NCBI RefSeq assembly: GCF_002154225.1
Contig: NZ_MTSE01000026.1
Location: 1-52,758 of the forward strand
Source of the DNA: Hymenobacter crusticola
Lineage (GTDB): Bacteria > Bacteroidota > Bacteroidia > Cytophagales > Hymenobacteraceae
DNA length: 52,758 nt
Direction of reading: 5' to 3'
The notes below the pieces were generated by a model. That model did no database searches. It was not told the origin of the DNA and saw only the letters and a list, made by a program, of their open reading frames with translations. Shown here piece by piece: positions 33,266 to 42,035 of the stretch. The position numbers were made by a program, and so were the translations under genes. The stretch's first letter is position 1. The number at the start of each line of letters is the position of its first letter.

Positions 33266-34645
33266 TTAGACTTCCAGCGGCTGCGCGTGTTCTACTTCTG
33301 GCTGCAACAGTGCGCTTTCCGACTCGTCGGTCGTAGCCACATTAGCCACGGCATCGAATGCGGCAGACAGATCACCTTTGATGTCTTCAAAATGCTCGAT
33401 ACCGACCGACAAGCGCAGGAGCGTAGGCGTTACGCCCGCAGCGTGCTGCTCTTGCTCCGATAGCTGCTGGTGCGTCGTCGCCGACGGCTGAATAATCAGC
33501 GTTTTGGCGTCGCCTACGTTCGCTAGGTGGCTTACCAGCTTGAGATTGTCGATAAACTGTGTAGCGGTTTCTTTGCTACCCTTGATGCTGAACGTGAGCA
33601 CGCCACCAGCACCTTTGGTCAGATATTTCTGCGCTAGGTTGTAGTAGGGGCTGCTTTGCAAGCCAGGGTAGTTGACGCTTTCCACCTGTGGGTGCTGCTC
33701 GAGCCAAGTAGCAATCTTCAAGGCATTTTCCACTGTGCGCTCAACACGGAGCGACAGGGTTTCGAGACCAATCAGCAGCTGCCACGAGTTGAACGGGCTG
33801 ATTGACGGACCTAGGTCGCGCAGACCTTCTACCCGAGCCCGGATGATGAAGGCGATGTTGCCGAAGGGGCCGTTCTTGCCAAATACGTCGTTGAATACAA
33901 GTCCGTGGTAACCTTCGCTGGGCTCAGTGAATTGCGGGAATTTGCCGTTACCGAAGTCGTACTTACCACCGTCTACAATCACGCCGCCAATGCTGGTGCC
34001 GTGGCCACCGATCCACTTTGTCGCCGACTCTACTACAATGTGCGCGCCGTGCTCTAGGGGGCGGAACAGAAAGCCACCCGCGCCGAAAGTGTTGTCAACT
34101 ACCAGCGGCAAGTCGTGCTTCTCGGCAATAGCCGCAATCTTTTCGAAATCTGGAACGCTGAAGCTAGGGTTGCCGATGGTTTCCAGGTAGATAGCTTTGG
34201 TGTTCTCGTCAATCAGCGCTTCGAAGCTCTCGGGCTTATCGCCGTCAGCGAAGCGGGCTTCAATGCCGAGGCGCTTAAATGCTACCTTGAATTGATTATA
34301 AGTGCCGCCGTAGAGGAAGGAGGTGCTAACGAAGTTGTCGCCAGCTTGCAGGATATTATTAAGGGCAATAAACTGGGCCGCCTGCCCCGAGCTTACGGCC
34401 AATGCCGCTACACCACCTTCTAGCGCCGCTATCCGCTGCTCAAATACGTCCGTCGTAGGATTCATCAGACGGGTGTAGATGTTGCCAAACTCCTTCAACG
34501 CGAAAAGGTTAGCACCATGCTCAGCGTTCTTGAATACGTACGAAGTAGTTTGGTACAACGGTACAGCACGAGCACCAGTAGTAGGATCGGGCTGCTGACC
34601 AGCGTGGAGTTGGAGGGTCTCGAAGTGGAGGTTTTGCGTTGACAT
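33266..34645 (-). CDS. metY: O-acetylhomoserine aminocarboxypropyltransferase/cysteine synthase
   Basis: PLP enzyme that uses O-acetylhomoserine and sulfide (or methanethiol) to make homocysteine (or methionine). From the ATG at 34645 (MSTQNLHFETLQLHAGQQPD) it has 459 residues. The PLP lysine is in VVESATKWIGGHGTSIGG; other family blocks are VPLYQTTSYVFKNAEHGANL, LVVDNTFGAGGFLFRP and SHLANVGDAKTLIIQP. A 26-residue C-terminal tail (about 434-459) is extra. It is the first full-length gene behind the SAM-I riboswitch (about 380 nt downstream), with metX following. The longer frame's N-terminus was rejected as 5' UTR. Confidence 0.95.
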   Translation of the reverse strand: MSTQNLHFETLQLHAGQQPDPTTGARAVPLYQTTSYVFKNAEHGANLFALKEFGNIYTRLMNPTTDVFEQRIAALEGGVAALAVSSGQAAQFIALNNILQAGDNFVSTSFLYGGTYNQFKVAFKRLGIEARFADGDKPESFEALIDENTKAIYLETIGNPSFSVPDFEKIAAIAEKHDLPLVVDNTFGAGGFLFRPLEHGAHIVVESATKWIGGHGTSIGGVIVDGGKYDFGNGKFPQFTEPSEGYHGLVFNDVFGKNGPFGNIAFIIRARVEGLRDLGPSISPFNSWQLLIGLETLSLRVERTVENALKIATWLEQHPQVESVNYPGLQSSPYYNLAQKYLTKGAGGVLTFSIKGSKETATQFIDNLKLVSHLANVGDAKTLIIQPSATTHQQLSEQEQHAAGVTPTLLRLSVGIEHFEDIKGDLSAAFDAVANVATTDESESALLQPEVEHAQPLEV

Positions 34646-34839
34646 GAGTGAGAGAAGTATAAAAGAGGAGGTTCTTGAAAACAATTGGAAAAGTGCAATT
34701 GAGAGTGCACAAAAAGCCCGCTAGTGACTGCGTCGAGACCAAATCTGGTGTTGGCCGAGCAGGGTAACCTAGGTAGCTGCGCGTAGAAAGGCGCTAGCTA
34801 GTAGTAGGTTGGGAGGGAAGCGGGGAAAGCTAGGGTCAG

Positions 34840-35019
34840 CTAGCAACAACACGCGCCACAAGTGCGCATTCGCATTCGCTTGGTGGCTGGGCTGACGAGT
34901 AAAATGCACGAGCAGCCAGCGGCAGAAGCCGAAGCATACGAGTTCATCGATGAGCCAACGCATGCGTGAGCAGTGGCAGCAGATGAAGAATAATCGGTGG
35001 TAAGCGGAGAGTTTTTCAT
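34840..35019 (-). CDS. Small cysteine-rich ORF directly after the SAM-I riboswitch, possible leader peptide
   Basis: 59 codons starting at an ATG only 7 nt after the 3' strand of the riboswitch P1 stem. The peptide starts MKNSPLTTDYSSSAATAHAC and ends MRMRTCGACCC. It has seven cysteines (20, 36, 38, 54, 57, 58, 59), three of them the final codons before TAG. No domain is recognised. Its position between a SAM sensor and metY, and its poly-Cys end, resemble amino-acid-sensing leader peptides; poly-Cys leader ORFs are known as cysteine attenuators in mycobacteria. Whether it is translated is not shown, and the 195 nt before metY has a GGGCTTTTT run but no strong stem. Confidence 0.5.
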   Translation of the reverse strand: MKNSPLTTDYSSSAATAHACVGSSMNSYASASAAGCSCILLVSPATKRMRMRTCGACCC

Positions 35020-35026
35020 GGTACTC

Positions 35027-35138
35027 AACTTATATTTCCCACTTTCAATTTTTGAGTGGGCAGGAATTGGCACCTTTCGATGATCGATGGTTGCCAGCGG
35101 GTCCTAGAGCCTAATCTCTCGCCGCTTCTGTATAAATC
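35027..35138 (-). ncRNA. SAM-I (S-box) riboswitch upstream of metY-metX
   Basis: On the minus strand: P1 formed by 35131-35138 with 35027-35034 (8 pairs including wobbles); P2 by AGCGG (35122-35126) and CCGCT (35096-35100), with the internal GAGAGATTAGGCTC block. The invariant GGCAACC is at 35089-35095, the AAGGTGCCAATTCC core at about 35063-35076, and P4 is CCCACT/AGTGGG (35055-35060, 35038-35043). These are S-box hallmarks in the right order. S-adenosylmethionine binding normally turns genes off. The ATG of the small ORF lies 7 nt past P1, so the expression platform may act on its translation; no terminator stem directly follows. Confidence 0.88.
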
Positions 35139-35187
35139 TTAAGAAAACTACTCCGTCTCTAACGGAGGAGTACCGGGTTGGTGAGGG

Positions 35188-35218
35188 CAAATGTACAGCC
35201 GGATTTTAGAATTGCAAA
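35188..35218 (-). promoter_or_regulatory. Promoter of the SAM-I riboswitch-metY-metX transcript
   Basis: On the minus strand TTTG (35215-35218) is followed after 19 nt by TACATTTG (35188-35195), a textbook Bacteroidota -33/-7 pair. Transcription would start at about 35182, roughly 45 nt before the aptamer. A small hairpin (CTCCGT/ACGGAG, about 35152-35168) lies in between. Confidence 0.75.
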
Positions 35219-35356
35219 TGCAGAGACAAAAAATTTCAAAATTTTTGTTGGCAGGTCATTTCACACTTGGTAATAAGTCCTGCCAAGTTGGTTTGCTCAA
35301 TAAATCATATTTCCTCCTCACACGGAATATCAATTCAAGGCACGTATAAATAAAAA

Positions 35357-35381
35357 ACGCCGCACCAAAATGATGCGGCGT
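35357..35381 (-). terminator. Intrinsic terminator after the LysM gene
   Basis: The stem ACGCCGCA (35357-35364) and TGCGGCGT (35374-35381) is followed on the minus strand by TTTTTTATTTA. Lies 31 bp past the LysM stop. Confidence 0.85.
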
Positions 35382-35411
35382 CTTCGGCCCTTTTTGCGCA
35401 AAAGGTATAAA

Positions 35412-35702
35412 CTAAATCTTCGGCAGGGTCAGGACCTGACCTACTTCAATATGGTCGGGGTTGGCTCCGATGGTGGCTTTGTTGGCTTCGTAAATCTGGT
35501 GCCACTTAGCGGCATCACCGTAGTGGTTTTTGGCAATTTTCGAAAGCGAGTCGCCGCTTACGATGGTGTAGGTTTCGCCAGTAGCAGCTGCTGGAGCGGC
35601 ATTGTTGCCACCGAAAAAGTCGGTAGCGCCGGCTGCGGCTGGCTTAGCGGTAGGTTCAACTGGCTTTTCCTCGCCTTTGGTCAAAAAATCAAATAAGCCC
35701 AT
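35412..35702 (-). CDS. Small LysM-domain protein
   Basis: 96 residues: a charged N-terminus (MGLFDFLTKGEEKPVEPTAK), an Ala/Gly-rich linker and one C-terminal LysM domain (about 43-95; TYTIVSGDSLSKIAKNHYGD, AAKWHQIYEANKATI, HIEVGQVLTLP). There is no signal peptide. This is the layout of the C-terminal half of YgaU/Kbp (potassium-binding protein) without its BON domain, so it may be cytoplasmic and not act on the cell wall. Single-gene transcript ended by its own terminator. Confidence 0.85.
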   Translation of the reverse strand: MGLFDFLTKGEEKPVEPTAKPAAAGATDFFGGNNAAPAAATGETYTIVSGDSLSKIAKNHYGDAAKWHQIYEANKATIGANPDHIEVGQVLTLPKI

Positions 35703-35934
35703 GGTCGTAGTATCAATTTAGGTGAGAGGAGAGAGTAGTGCAAGGTAACGGGCTTACAGCCACATCACTTCAAACGCTCATACGCGGTCAATATGAATAA
35801 GTTGTGGCGTACAAAAAGCAGTTGAGCTACTCAACTCCTGCTGCTGTTTAGCGTAAGAAGCGCCTAGTTGCTGCTGCGCTATCGGCAAGGCAGTCGATCT
35901 TACTTCTCTCTCCCACACCCTAATCGTTCATTTT

Positions 35935-36348
35935 ATGAAAACCCTTTCTTCTCCCTTGCGCTACTTAGCTAGCCTGCTCGTGCTCGTGTCACTGTTTACG
36001 TTTAGCTGTAAGCAGGAAAACAAAGTAGGCGAAACAAACCTCCTGTACGGCACCGAAAGCAAAGTTTGGAAAACTGACAAGGAAACGAGCGCTACGGGCG
36101 ACAAGGTGGCCCAAACCAGCGCTGATAAGAAAACGGAGCTACGCTTCTACGCCAACGGCAACTTCAACATGACTTCGCCAGCGCAGTCGATGCAGGGTAA
36201 GTACACCTTCGACCAAGCAGGCAAGAAAATCACGCTAACTCCTGAAGGCGCCCCGAACTCCTTAAGCTTCGACGTGGTAAACCTTACCAAAGACGAAATC
36301 ACGCTGAAAGCTCCCGACGGCTCGCAGATGATGTTAGAAGCTGACTAA
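35935..36348 (+). CDS. Lipocalin-like small lipoprotein
   Basis: 137 residues. The lipoprotein signal peptide (YLASLLVLVSLFTFSC, Cys25) is followed by a beta-rich domain with a lipocalin-like start (KVWKTDKE) and TELRFYANGNFNMTS, GKYTFDQAGKKITLTPE, SFDVVNLTKDEITLKAPDG. This is the pattern of small lipocalin-like proteins in Bacteroidota. Ligand and partner are unknown. Flanked by its own terminator. Confidence 0.72.
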   Translation: MKTLSSPLRYLASLLVLVSLFTFSCKQENKVGETNLLYGTESKVWKTDKETSATGDKVAQTSADKKTELRFYANGNFNMTSPAQSMQGKYTFDQAGKKITLTPEGAPNSLSFDVVNLTKDEITLKAPDGSQMMLEAD

Positions 36349-36379
36349 GCTAGCTTGCTAAATCTTTAAAATAATAAGA

Positions 36380-36406
36380 AGCCCTTCTACAGTATGTAGG
36401 AGGGCT
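36380..36406 (+). terminator. Intrinsic terminator after the small lipoprotein gene
   Basis: AGCCCTTCTAC (36380-36390) and GTAGGAGGGCT (36396-36406) pair with one wobble, and seven T residues follow. Confidence 0.85.
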
Positions 36407-36532
36407 TTTTTTACGTGCTTGGAAAGCGGAAATACACGCGCAATGCAAGGCTAGCTATATGTAATTGCTTGTGAAAAATAGTCTGCTTCTATCCAATCTG
36501 AAGTATCTTCCTTGCTCACTAACGCTTACACG

Positions 36533-38491
36533 ATGAAGCCAAAACTACTCAGCTTATTCTTGTTGCTGCCACTTGCAGCTTCGGCTCAACAGCCTGCCGC
36601 GCCTGAACGGCGTGAGGAGGGCAGCCTGATCATGGAGCGAATTCCAGCCCCTTCCACTGAGCTGCGCGAGCGGCTAAGTACGTATCAGAACGCCAGGTCA
36701 GCGGCTTTTCTAGCTTGGGCACCGCAGGGCGGCATCTACATCAGTACGCGTTTCGCGGAGGCTGCGCAGGTGCACCACGTCGCTACCCCGGGTGCTGATC
36801 GACGGCAGCTAACCTTTTTCCCGGAGCCAGTAGGCGGCGCTTCCGTCAGCCCCGATACCAAGCAGCAGGGCTTTGTGTTCTCGAAAGACGTGGGCGGCAA
36901 CGAGAACCGGCAGAACTATTGGTTCAGCACGCAGACCAGCCAATATACATTGCTCACCGACGGCAAAAGCCAGAACGGGTCCGTGCATTGGAGCCGACGC
37001 GGCGACCGGTACGCTTACAACAGTACGCGCCGCAACGGCCGCGACTACGACTTGTACCTAGCTCCGCTCGGCAATCCTAAGCAAGAAAAAATGTTGGTTC
37101 AGGTGCAGGGCGACTGGGACATTCTGGATTGGAGCCCCGACGACCAATCGATGTTGGCCCTGGAATACATTTCTGCCAATGAAAGTCGGTTGCACCTAGT
37201 AGATGTGGCGACTGGTAAAGCCAAGCAGTTGCATACCAGCGACCAAAAGATTTCCTACGGCTCGACTTTCTTTAGTGAGGATGGTAAAGGCTTGTATCTT
37301 ACCAGCGACGAGGGCACCGAGTTTCACACCTTACGCTACTACGACCTAGCTTCCGGCAAGCAAACGCCACTGACAGCTAGCCTCAACTGGGACGTGAGCG
37401 ACTTGGACGTGGCGCCGAAAGGCGACTTATTGGCCTTCGCCGTCAATGCTGATGGGTACAGCGAACTGTACCTGCTGAACACCAAAACGCGCAAGTACGA
37501 GGCGGTCAAAAATGTGCCGCGCGGTATCCTTGGTGGCTTAACGTTCAGTCCGGACGGCCAGAAGCTAGCTTATACCTACAGCGACGCTCGCACCGCCGGT
37601 GACGTGTACTCGCTAGACGTAAAAAGCGGTGCCATCACCCGCTGGACGCAGAGCGAAATTGGTGGTATCAATGCTTCGAAGCTGGTAGCGCCTACGCTTA
37701 TTCACTATCCAACCTTTGACCAAGTGAATGGCAAGCCGCGCCAGATTCCAGCTTTTGTGTACAAGCCTACTAAGATCAACGGTAAGGCACCTGTGATTAT
37801 CAACATTCACGGCGGGCCGGAGGGCCAGAGCCGCCCCGGCTTCGACCCAAGCACGCAGTACATGGTGAATGAGCTAGGTACGGCCGTTATCTTCCCTAAT
37901 GTGCGCGGCTCGGAGGGCTATGGTAAAACGTACCTAGCCCTCGACAACGGTATGAAGCGCGAAGAATCGGTGCAAGATATTGGCAAACTGCTCGATTGGA
38001 TTGCCACCCAGCCCGACCTCGACCCAAGCCGCGTGGCAGTGTATGGGGGCAGCTACGGCGGCTACATGGTGCTAGCCTGCATGACGCACTTCAACGACCG
38101 GCTGCGCGCGGGCATCGACGTAGTAGGCATTTCCAACTTTGTCACCTTCCTGCAAAACACGTCACCCTATCGCCAAGACCTGCGCCGTGCCGAGTATGGC
38201 GATGAGCGCCAGCCCGCCATGCGTGCCTTCCTGGAGAAGACTGCACCGCTGAATAACGTGCAGAAAATCACCAAGCCGATGATGATTGTGCAAGGCCGAA
38301 ACGACCCGCGCGTGCCTTACACTGAAGCCGAGCAGATGCTAGCTGCCCTCAAGAAAAACGGCAACGATGCGTGGTTTATGATGGCCAAAGACGAAGGCCA
38401 CGGCTTTCGCAAAAAGAGCAACCGTGACTATCAATCGGCGGCTATGTCGGAGTTTATTCAGCAGTACGTCGTAAGCCCGCCATTGAAGTAG
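36533..38491 (+). CDS. Secreted S9 family prolyl oligopeptidase
   Basis: 652 residues from the ATG at 36533; the signal peptide MKPKLLSLFLLLPLAASAQQ supports this start over an upstream ATG. Residues about 50-395 are a beta-propeller with WD/PD40-like repeats (GGASVSPDTKQQGFVFSKD, DWDILDWSPDDQSMLALEY-type blocks, LTFSPDGQKLAYTY). The C-terminal alpha/beta hydrolase has the nucleophile in VAVYGGSYGGYMVLACMTHF, the Asp in IVQGRNDPRVPY and the His in KDEGHGFRKKSN. It is predicted to cleave peptides in the periplasm, of the acylaminoacyl/dipeptidyl-peptidase type. Confidence 0.93.
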   Translation: MKPKLLSLFLLLPLAASAQQPAAPERREEGSLIMERIPAPSTELRERLSTYQNARSAAFLAWAPQGGIYISTRFAEAAQVHHVATPGADRRQLTFFPEPVGGASVSPDTKQQGFVFSKDVGGNENRQNYWFSTQTSQYTLLTDGKSQNGSVHWSRRGDRYAYNSTRRNGRDYDLYLAPLGNPKQEKMLVQVQGDWDILDWSPDDQSMLALEYISANESRLHLVDVATGKAKQLHTSDQKISYGSTFFSEDGKGLYLTSDEGTEFHTLRYYDLASGKQTPLTASLNWDVSDLDVAPKGDLLAFAVNADGYSELYLLNTKTRKYEAVKNVPRGILGGLTFSPDGQKLAYTYSDARTAGDVYSLDVKSGAITRWTQSEIGGINASKLVAPTLIHYPTFDQVNGKPRQIPAFVYKPTKINGKAPVIINIHGGPEGQSRPGFDPSTQYMVNELGTAVIFPNVRGSEGYGKTYLALDNGMKREESVQDIGKLLDWIATQPDLDPSRVAVYGGSYGGYMVLACMTHFNDRLRAGIDVVGISNFVTFLQNTSPYRQDLRRAEYGDERQPAMRAFLEKTAPLNNVQKITKPMMIVQGRNDPRVPYTEAEQMLAALKKNGNDAWFMMAKDEGHGFRKKSNRDYQSAAMSEFIQQYVVSPPLK

Positions 38492-38500
38492 GCTAACAGT

Positions 38501-38548
38501 CAAAAGCTAGCTCTCCTGCCGGTTACCAGGTAGGGGAGCTAGCTTTTG
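38501..38548. terminator. Bidirectional terminator between the convergent S9 peptidase and flippase-like genes
   Basis: The arms 38501-38520 and 38529-38548 pair over about 20 bases with two mismatches. CAAAAGCTAGCT on one side and AGCTAGCTTTTG on the other give T-tracts for both strands. Confidence 0.8.
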
Positions 38549-38566
38549 GTTATAAACAGGCAGCAC

Positions 38567-39634
38567 TTATTCTGCCGTAGCAGCTGGGCGGCTGAACACC
38601 CTAGCTACCCAGCGCGGCAGGAAGATGGCTCCTAGCACTAAATACAAGTAATAAGTGACGATGCGATAAAACAGGATGACGAAGTTGGTCATGGTAGGTG
38701 TACCAATAAAGCGGCCGAAAAAGGTAGGAAAAGCACCTTCCGCGATGCCTGCGCCGCCGGGCGTAATGGCCACCAGCAGCACCACTTTATAGATCATGTT
38801 GCGGCTGAAGATCACCCAAAACTCTCCAAAGTTGATCGGGATAAATGCCGCGATGATGCAGCCAATAACTAAGTAACGCGCCGTCCAAACGAAAGCAGTG
38901 GCCACCGCCGTACGAATCCAATAACCTGCTTTGTTGCCCCGAAGCTGCGCGGAAGCCGCTACCATTTCGTTGCCGTGCTTGTAGGCGCTAGGCCGCCACC
39001 GGCGCAATAATCGAAACGAAAACAGCCGCACCAGAAACCGCTTCATGGCCGTCGGGTTGATGAACAAGGCATAAACCATAGCGGCCGCGTACAAGGTCAC
39101 GGAGATGTAGCTCACCACAAACGCCACGCGAATAGAAGCCGCGAAAGCGCCTTTTAACTCCTCCGGAAATAAGCCTTCGCCCGCCCATAGTACCACGAGC
39201 GGCACCGCAATAACGTAGTAGATATTGTCCAGCAATGCCGTCACCATCACGTAAGCCAGCGACTTACCGAGTGTAATGCCTTCTTTGTTCAAAATAAATG
39301 GTGCCACCGATGTGCCGCCCGCCGCCGAGGGCAATATGCAGGAGGAAAATTCCCAAATCATAATCACATCAAGGCTCTGGCGCCAGCTAAGCACCCGCTC
39401 CGAGATTTCGCGGATGCGATAGATATACCCTAGGTCACGGGCAATGAGCACCAAAAAGGTGATGACCAGCCACTGCTCTTTGGCATTGCGCAGGGGCGCT
39501 AGGTCGCCCGGTTGGTAGCTGCGCCAAAACATAAAACCAACTACCCCAATGCCGATCAGCACCGGCAAAATAATGCGCGAGGGCTTAAGCTTATCGAGTA
39601 GCTGTTGGTCCTGACTTTGTTGGGTGAGAGGCAT
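38567..39634 (-). CDS. Lysylphosphatidylglycerol synthase-type flippase domain (UPF0104/YbhN) membrane protein
   Basis: 355 residues with about eight membrane segments (IILPVLIGIGVVGFMFW; WLVITFLVLIARDLGYIYRI; IWEFSSCILPSAAGGTSVAP; VFVVSYISVTLYAAAMVYAL-like; and a C-terminal ITPGGAGIAEGAFPTFFG block typical of the family). Unlike MprF, it has no cytoplasmic synthase domain, so it is an integral membrane protein of the UPF0104 group, often linked to lipid or glycan translocation. The ATG at 39634 was chosen because the -7 box TACTTTTG lies 17 nt upstream; the longer frame begins at a TTG. Confidence 0.88.
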   Translation of the reverse strand: MPLTQQSQDQQLLDKLKPSRIILPVLIGIGVVGFMFWRSYQPGDLAPLRNAKEQWLVITFLVLIARDLGYIYRIREISERVLSWRQSLDVIMIWEFSSCILPSAAGGTSVAPFILNKEGITLGKSLAYVMVTALLDNIYYVIAVPLVVLWAGEGLFPEELKGAFAASIRVAFVVSYISVTLYAAAMVYALFINPTAMKRFLVRLFSFRLLRRWRPSAYKHGNEMVAASAQLRGNKAGYWIRTAVATAFVWTARYLVIGCIIAAFIPINFGEFWVIFSRNMIYKVVLLVAITPGGAGIAEGAFPTFFGRFIGTPTMTNFVILFYRIVTYYLYLVLGAIFLPRWVARVFSRPAATAE

Positions 39635-39651
39635 AGGCGTGGGGTGATAAG

Positions 39652-39659
39652 CAAAAGTA
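39652..39659 (-). promoter_or_regulatory. -7 box for the UPF0104 gene
   Basis: TACTTTTG on the minus strand, 17 nt before the chosen ATG at 39634. Confidence 0.5.
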
Positions 39660-39809
39660 CGTAGTACCAGCCGAGCTGGCTGTGAATTCGTTGTTACGGT
39701 TGCAGAAAGTAAAGTGATGGTAAGCCGTGGCGTAGTCCTTGCACGAGCCCTGGGGCTAAACCAAGGTTGTTGCGTAGGTAACACAACAACCGGTCAAGCG
39801 GAAAACCCG

Positions 39810-39817
39810 TAACTTTG
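39810..39817 (+). promoter_or_regulatory. -7 box for dxs
   Basis: TAACTTTG matches the consensus exactly. Its TTG (39815-39817) is the false first codon of the longest frame. The implied leader to the ATG at 39911 is about 90 nt. Confidence 0.5.
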
Positions 39818-39910
39818 ACTATTGTACGTGTCAGCACACCTGCGAAGACTCAACATTTTAAGCTCGACGTCTGTTGCTCACTGTTATTTACTCTCTGCTC
39901 CCTTCCAACG

Positions 39911-41851
39911 ATGATTGTCGAACCTGGTGAATTGCTGGCGGCTATAAACTCGCCCGATGATCTTAAGAAACTCCGTGAGGATCAGCTGGTACAGCTAAGC
40001 CAAGAACTCCGACAATTTATTATTGACTCCGTTTCGATTTACGGTGGCCACTTTGGCGCTTCGCTCGGAGTAGTGGAGTTGACGGTGGCCTTGCATTATA
40101 TCTTCAACACACCCTTCGACCAGCTCGTGTGGGATGTGGGTCACCAAGCCTACGGCCACAAGATTCTGACCGGCCGGCGCGACCGATTCCCGACCAATCG
40201 GCGCTACAATGGCATGTCGGGCTTCCCAAAACGCAGCGAAAGCGAGTACGACGCGTTTGGTGTAGGCCACAGCAGCACCAGTATTGGGGCAGCTCTTGGT
40301 ATGGCGGTGGCTTCTGAATACAAAGGCGAAAAGGACCGGCAACACATTGCTGTAATCGGCGACGGTGCCATGACGGCCGGTATGGCCTTTGAAGCGCTGA
40401 ACCACGCGGGCGTAGAGAAGTCAAACTTGTTGGTGATTCTGAATGACAACTGCATGAGCATTGACCCCAATGTGGGCGCGCTCAAGGAGTACCTGACGGA
40501 CATCACCACCTCGCGTACCTACAACAAAGTGCGCGACGAGCTATGGAATGTGCTTGGCAAGCTGAGCAAGTTCGGCCCCAATCCGCAGCACATTGCTCGC
40601 AAGGTAGAAACTGCTATGAAGGCTACTTTGATGAAACAAAGTAACCTGTTCGAGGCGCTCAAATTCCGCTACTTCGGTCCCGTCGATGGGCATGATGTAA
40701 ATCACTTGGTCACCATCTTGCGCGACTTGCGCAGCATACCGGGTCCGAAGCTGCTGCACTGCGTGACGGTGAAAGGCAAAGGCTACGCTTTAGCTGAGAA
40801 AGATCAAACGTTATGGCACGCGCCGGGCTTGTTCGACAAGATTACGGGCGAGATTTACAAGAAGCACCACGAGAAGCCGCAGCCCCCGAAGTACCAGGAT
40901 GTGTTCGGCCACACCATTGTGGAGCTCGCGAAGCAAAACTCCAAAATCATGGGCGTGACGCCGGCCATGCCTTCAGGCTCGTCGCTGAACATCATGATGG
41001 AGGCTATGCCCGATCGGGCTTTCGACGTGGGCATTGCCGAGCAGCACGCTGTGGTATTCTCGGCAGGCCTAGCTACGCAAGGTTTGGTGCCGTTCTGCAA
41101 CATCTACTCCTCATTCATGCAGCGGGCCTATGACCAAGTCGTGCACGACGTGGCGCTGCAAAACCTGAACGTGGTGTTCTGCCTCGACCGTGCTGGTTTT
41201 GCGGGCGCTGACGGCCCCACGCACCATGGCTCTTACGATATTGCTTATATGCGCTGCATCCCGAACATGGTGGTATCGGCTCCCATGAACGAGAGTGAGT
41301 TGCGCAACCTTATGTACTCGGCGCAGCTGCCCGATGCTGGGCCATTTAGCATCCGCTACCCACGCGGCGAAGGCGTGATGCCGGAGTGGCGCACGCCGTT
41401 CAAAAAAATTACGGTGGGCACGGGCCGCGTGATTCGCGAAGGCGAAGGCGTTGCTATCCTAAGCTTTGGCCACATTGGTAACTACGCCGTACGCGCCACC
41501 AATCAGCTGCTAGCCGAAGGCCTGGAGCCTGGCCACTTCGATATGCGTTTCGCTAAGCCGCTCGATGAGGAAATGTTACATGACATCTTGAGCCGCTACA
41601 AAGCTATTGTGACGGTGGAAGACGGCTGCTTGCAGGGGGGCTTCGGCTCGGCTGTGCTAGAGTTCATGGCCGACCACGGCTACAGCGTGCCGGTGAAGCG
41701 CCTCGGCATACCGGACCGCGTGGTAGAGCACGGTACCCAAGATGAGCTTTACAAAGAGTGTGGCTTCGATGCCGCCGGTATTGCCACCGCCGTGCGTGAG
41801 CTGACGGGCAAAGTAGCCGCACAAATCGGCATCGAAACAGTGATTCTGTAG
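39911..41851 (+). CDS. dxs: 1-deoxy-D-xylulose-5-phosphate synthase
   Basis: Condenses pyruvate and glyceraldehyde-3-phosphate with thiamine diphosphate, entering the MEP isoprenoid pathway. From the ATG at 39911 (MIVEPGELLAAIN) it has 646 residues, the usual length. Blocks in order: GGHFGASLGVVELTVALHYI, VWDVGHQAYGHKILTGRRD, GDGAMTAGMAFEALNHAG (ThDP/Mg), NDNCMSIDPNVGAL, FDVGIAEQHAVVFSAGLATQ (catalytic Glu), RAGFAGADGPTHHGSYDI and TVEDGCLQGGFGSAV. The upstream extension to 39815 contains promoter sequence and is not coding. Confidence 0.97.
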   Translation: MIVEPGELLAAINSPDDLKKLREDQLVQLSQELRQFIIDSVSIYGGHFGASLGVVELTVALHYIFNTPFDQLVWDVGHQAYGHKILTGRRDRFPTNRRYNGMSGFPKRSESEYDAFGVGHSSTSIGAALGMAVASEYKGEKDRQHIAVIGDGAMTAGMAFEALNHAGVEKSNLLVILNDNCMSIDPNVGALKEYLTDITTSRTYNKVRDELWNVLGKLSKFGPNPQHIARKVETAMKATLMKQSNLFEALKFRYFGPVDGHDVNHLVTILRDLRSIPGPKLLHCVTVKGKGYALAEKDQTLWHAPGLFDKITGEIYKKHHEKPQPPKYQDVFGHTIVELAKQNSKIMGVTPAMPSGSSLNIMMEAMPDRAFDVGIAEQHAVVFSAGLATQGLVPFCNIYSSFMQRAYDQVVHDVALQNLNVVFCLDRAGFAGADGPTHHGSYDIAYMRCIPNMVVSAPMNESELRNLMYSAQLPDAGPFSIRYPRGEGVMPEWRTPFKKITVGTGRVIREGEGVAILSFGHIGNYAVRATNQLLAEGLEPGHFDMRFAKPLDEEMLHDILSRYKAIVTVEDGCLQGGFGSAVLEFMADHGYSVPVKRLGIPDRVVEHGTQDELYKECGFDAAGIATAVRELTGKVAAQIGIETVIL

Positions 41852-41873
41852 AAAAAGCTAGGTTCGCATCACT

Positions 41874-41911
41874 AAAAAGCTCCACTGGACACTGGTCTGG
41901 TGGGGCTTTTT
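41874..41911 (+). terminator. Intrinsic terminator after dxs
   Basis: AAAAAGCTCCAC (41874-41885) and GTGGGGCTTTTT (41900-41911) pair with one wobble, giving a T-run on the rightward strand. Confidence 0.82.
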
Positions 41912-41963
41912 GGCTTGAGTAGCGCTAGGAGAAAAGCAGGCGATTTAACGTGGCCCAACCAAC

Positions 41964-41995
41964 AAAAGGCCCAAACCGATAGGTTTAGGCCTTTT
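41964..41995 (-). terminator. Intrinsic terminator after the DUF892 gene
   Basis: The arms AAAAGGCCCAAACC (41964-41977) and GGTTTAGGCCTTTT (41982-41995) flank GATA, giving TTTT on the minus strand. Confidence 0.8.
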
Positions 41996-42035
41996 ATGCA
42001 ATGACAAAATAATAGGGCAAAAAGGAAACACCCGC

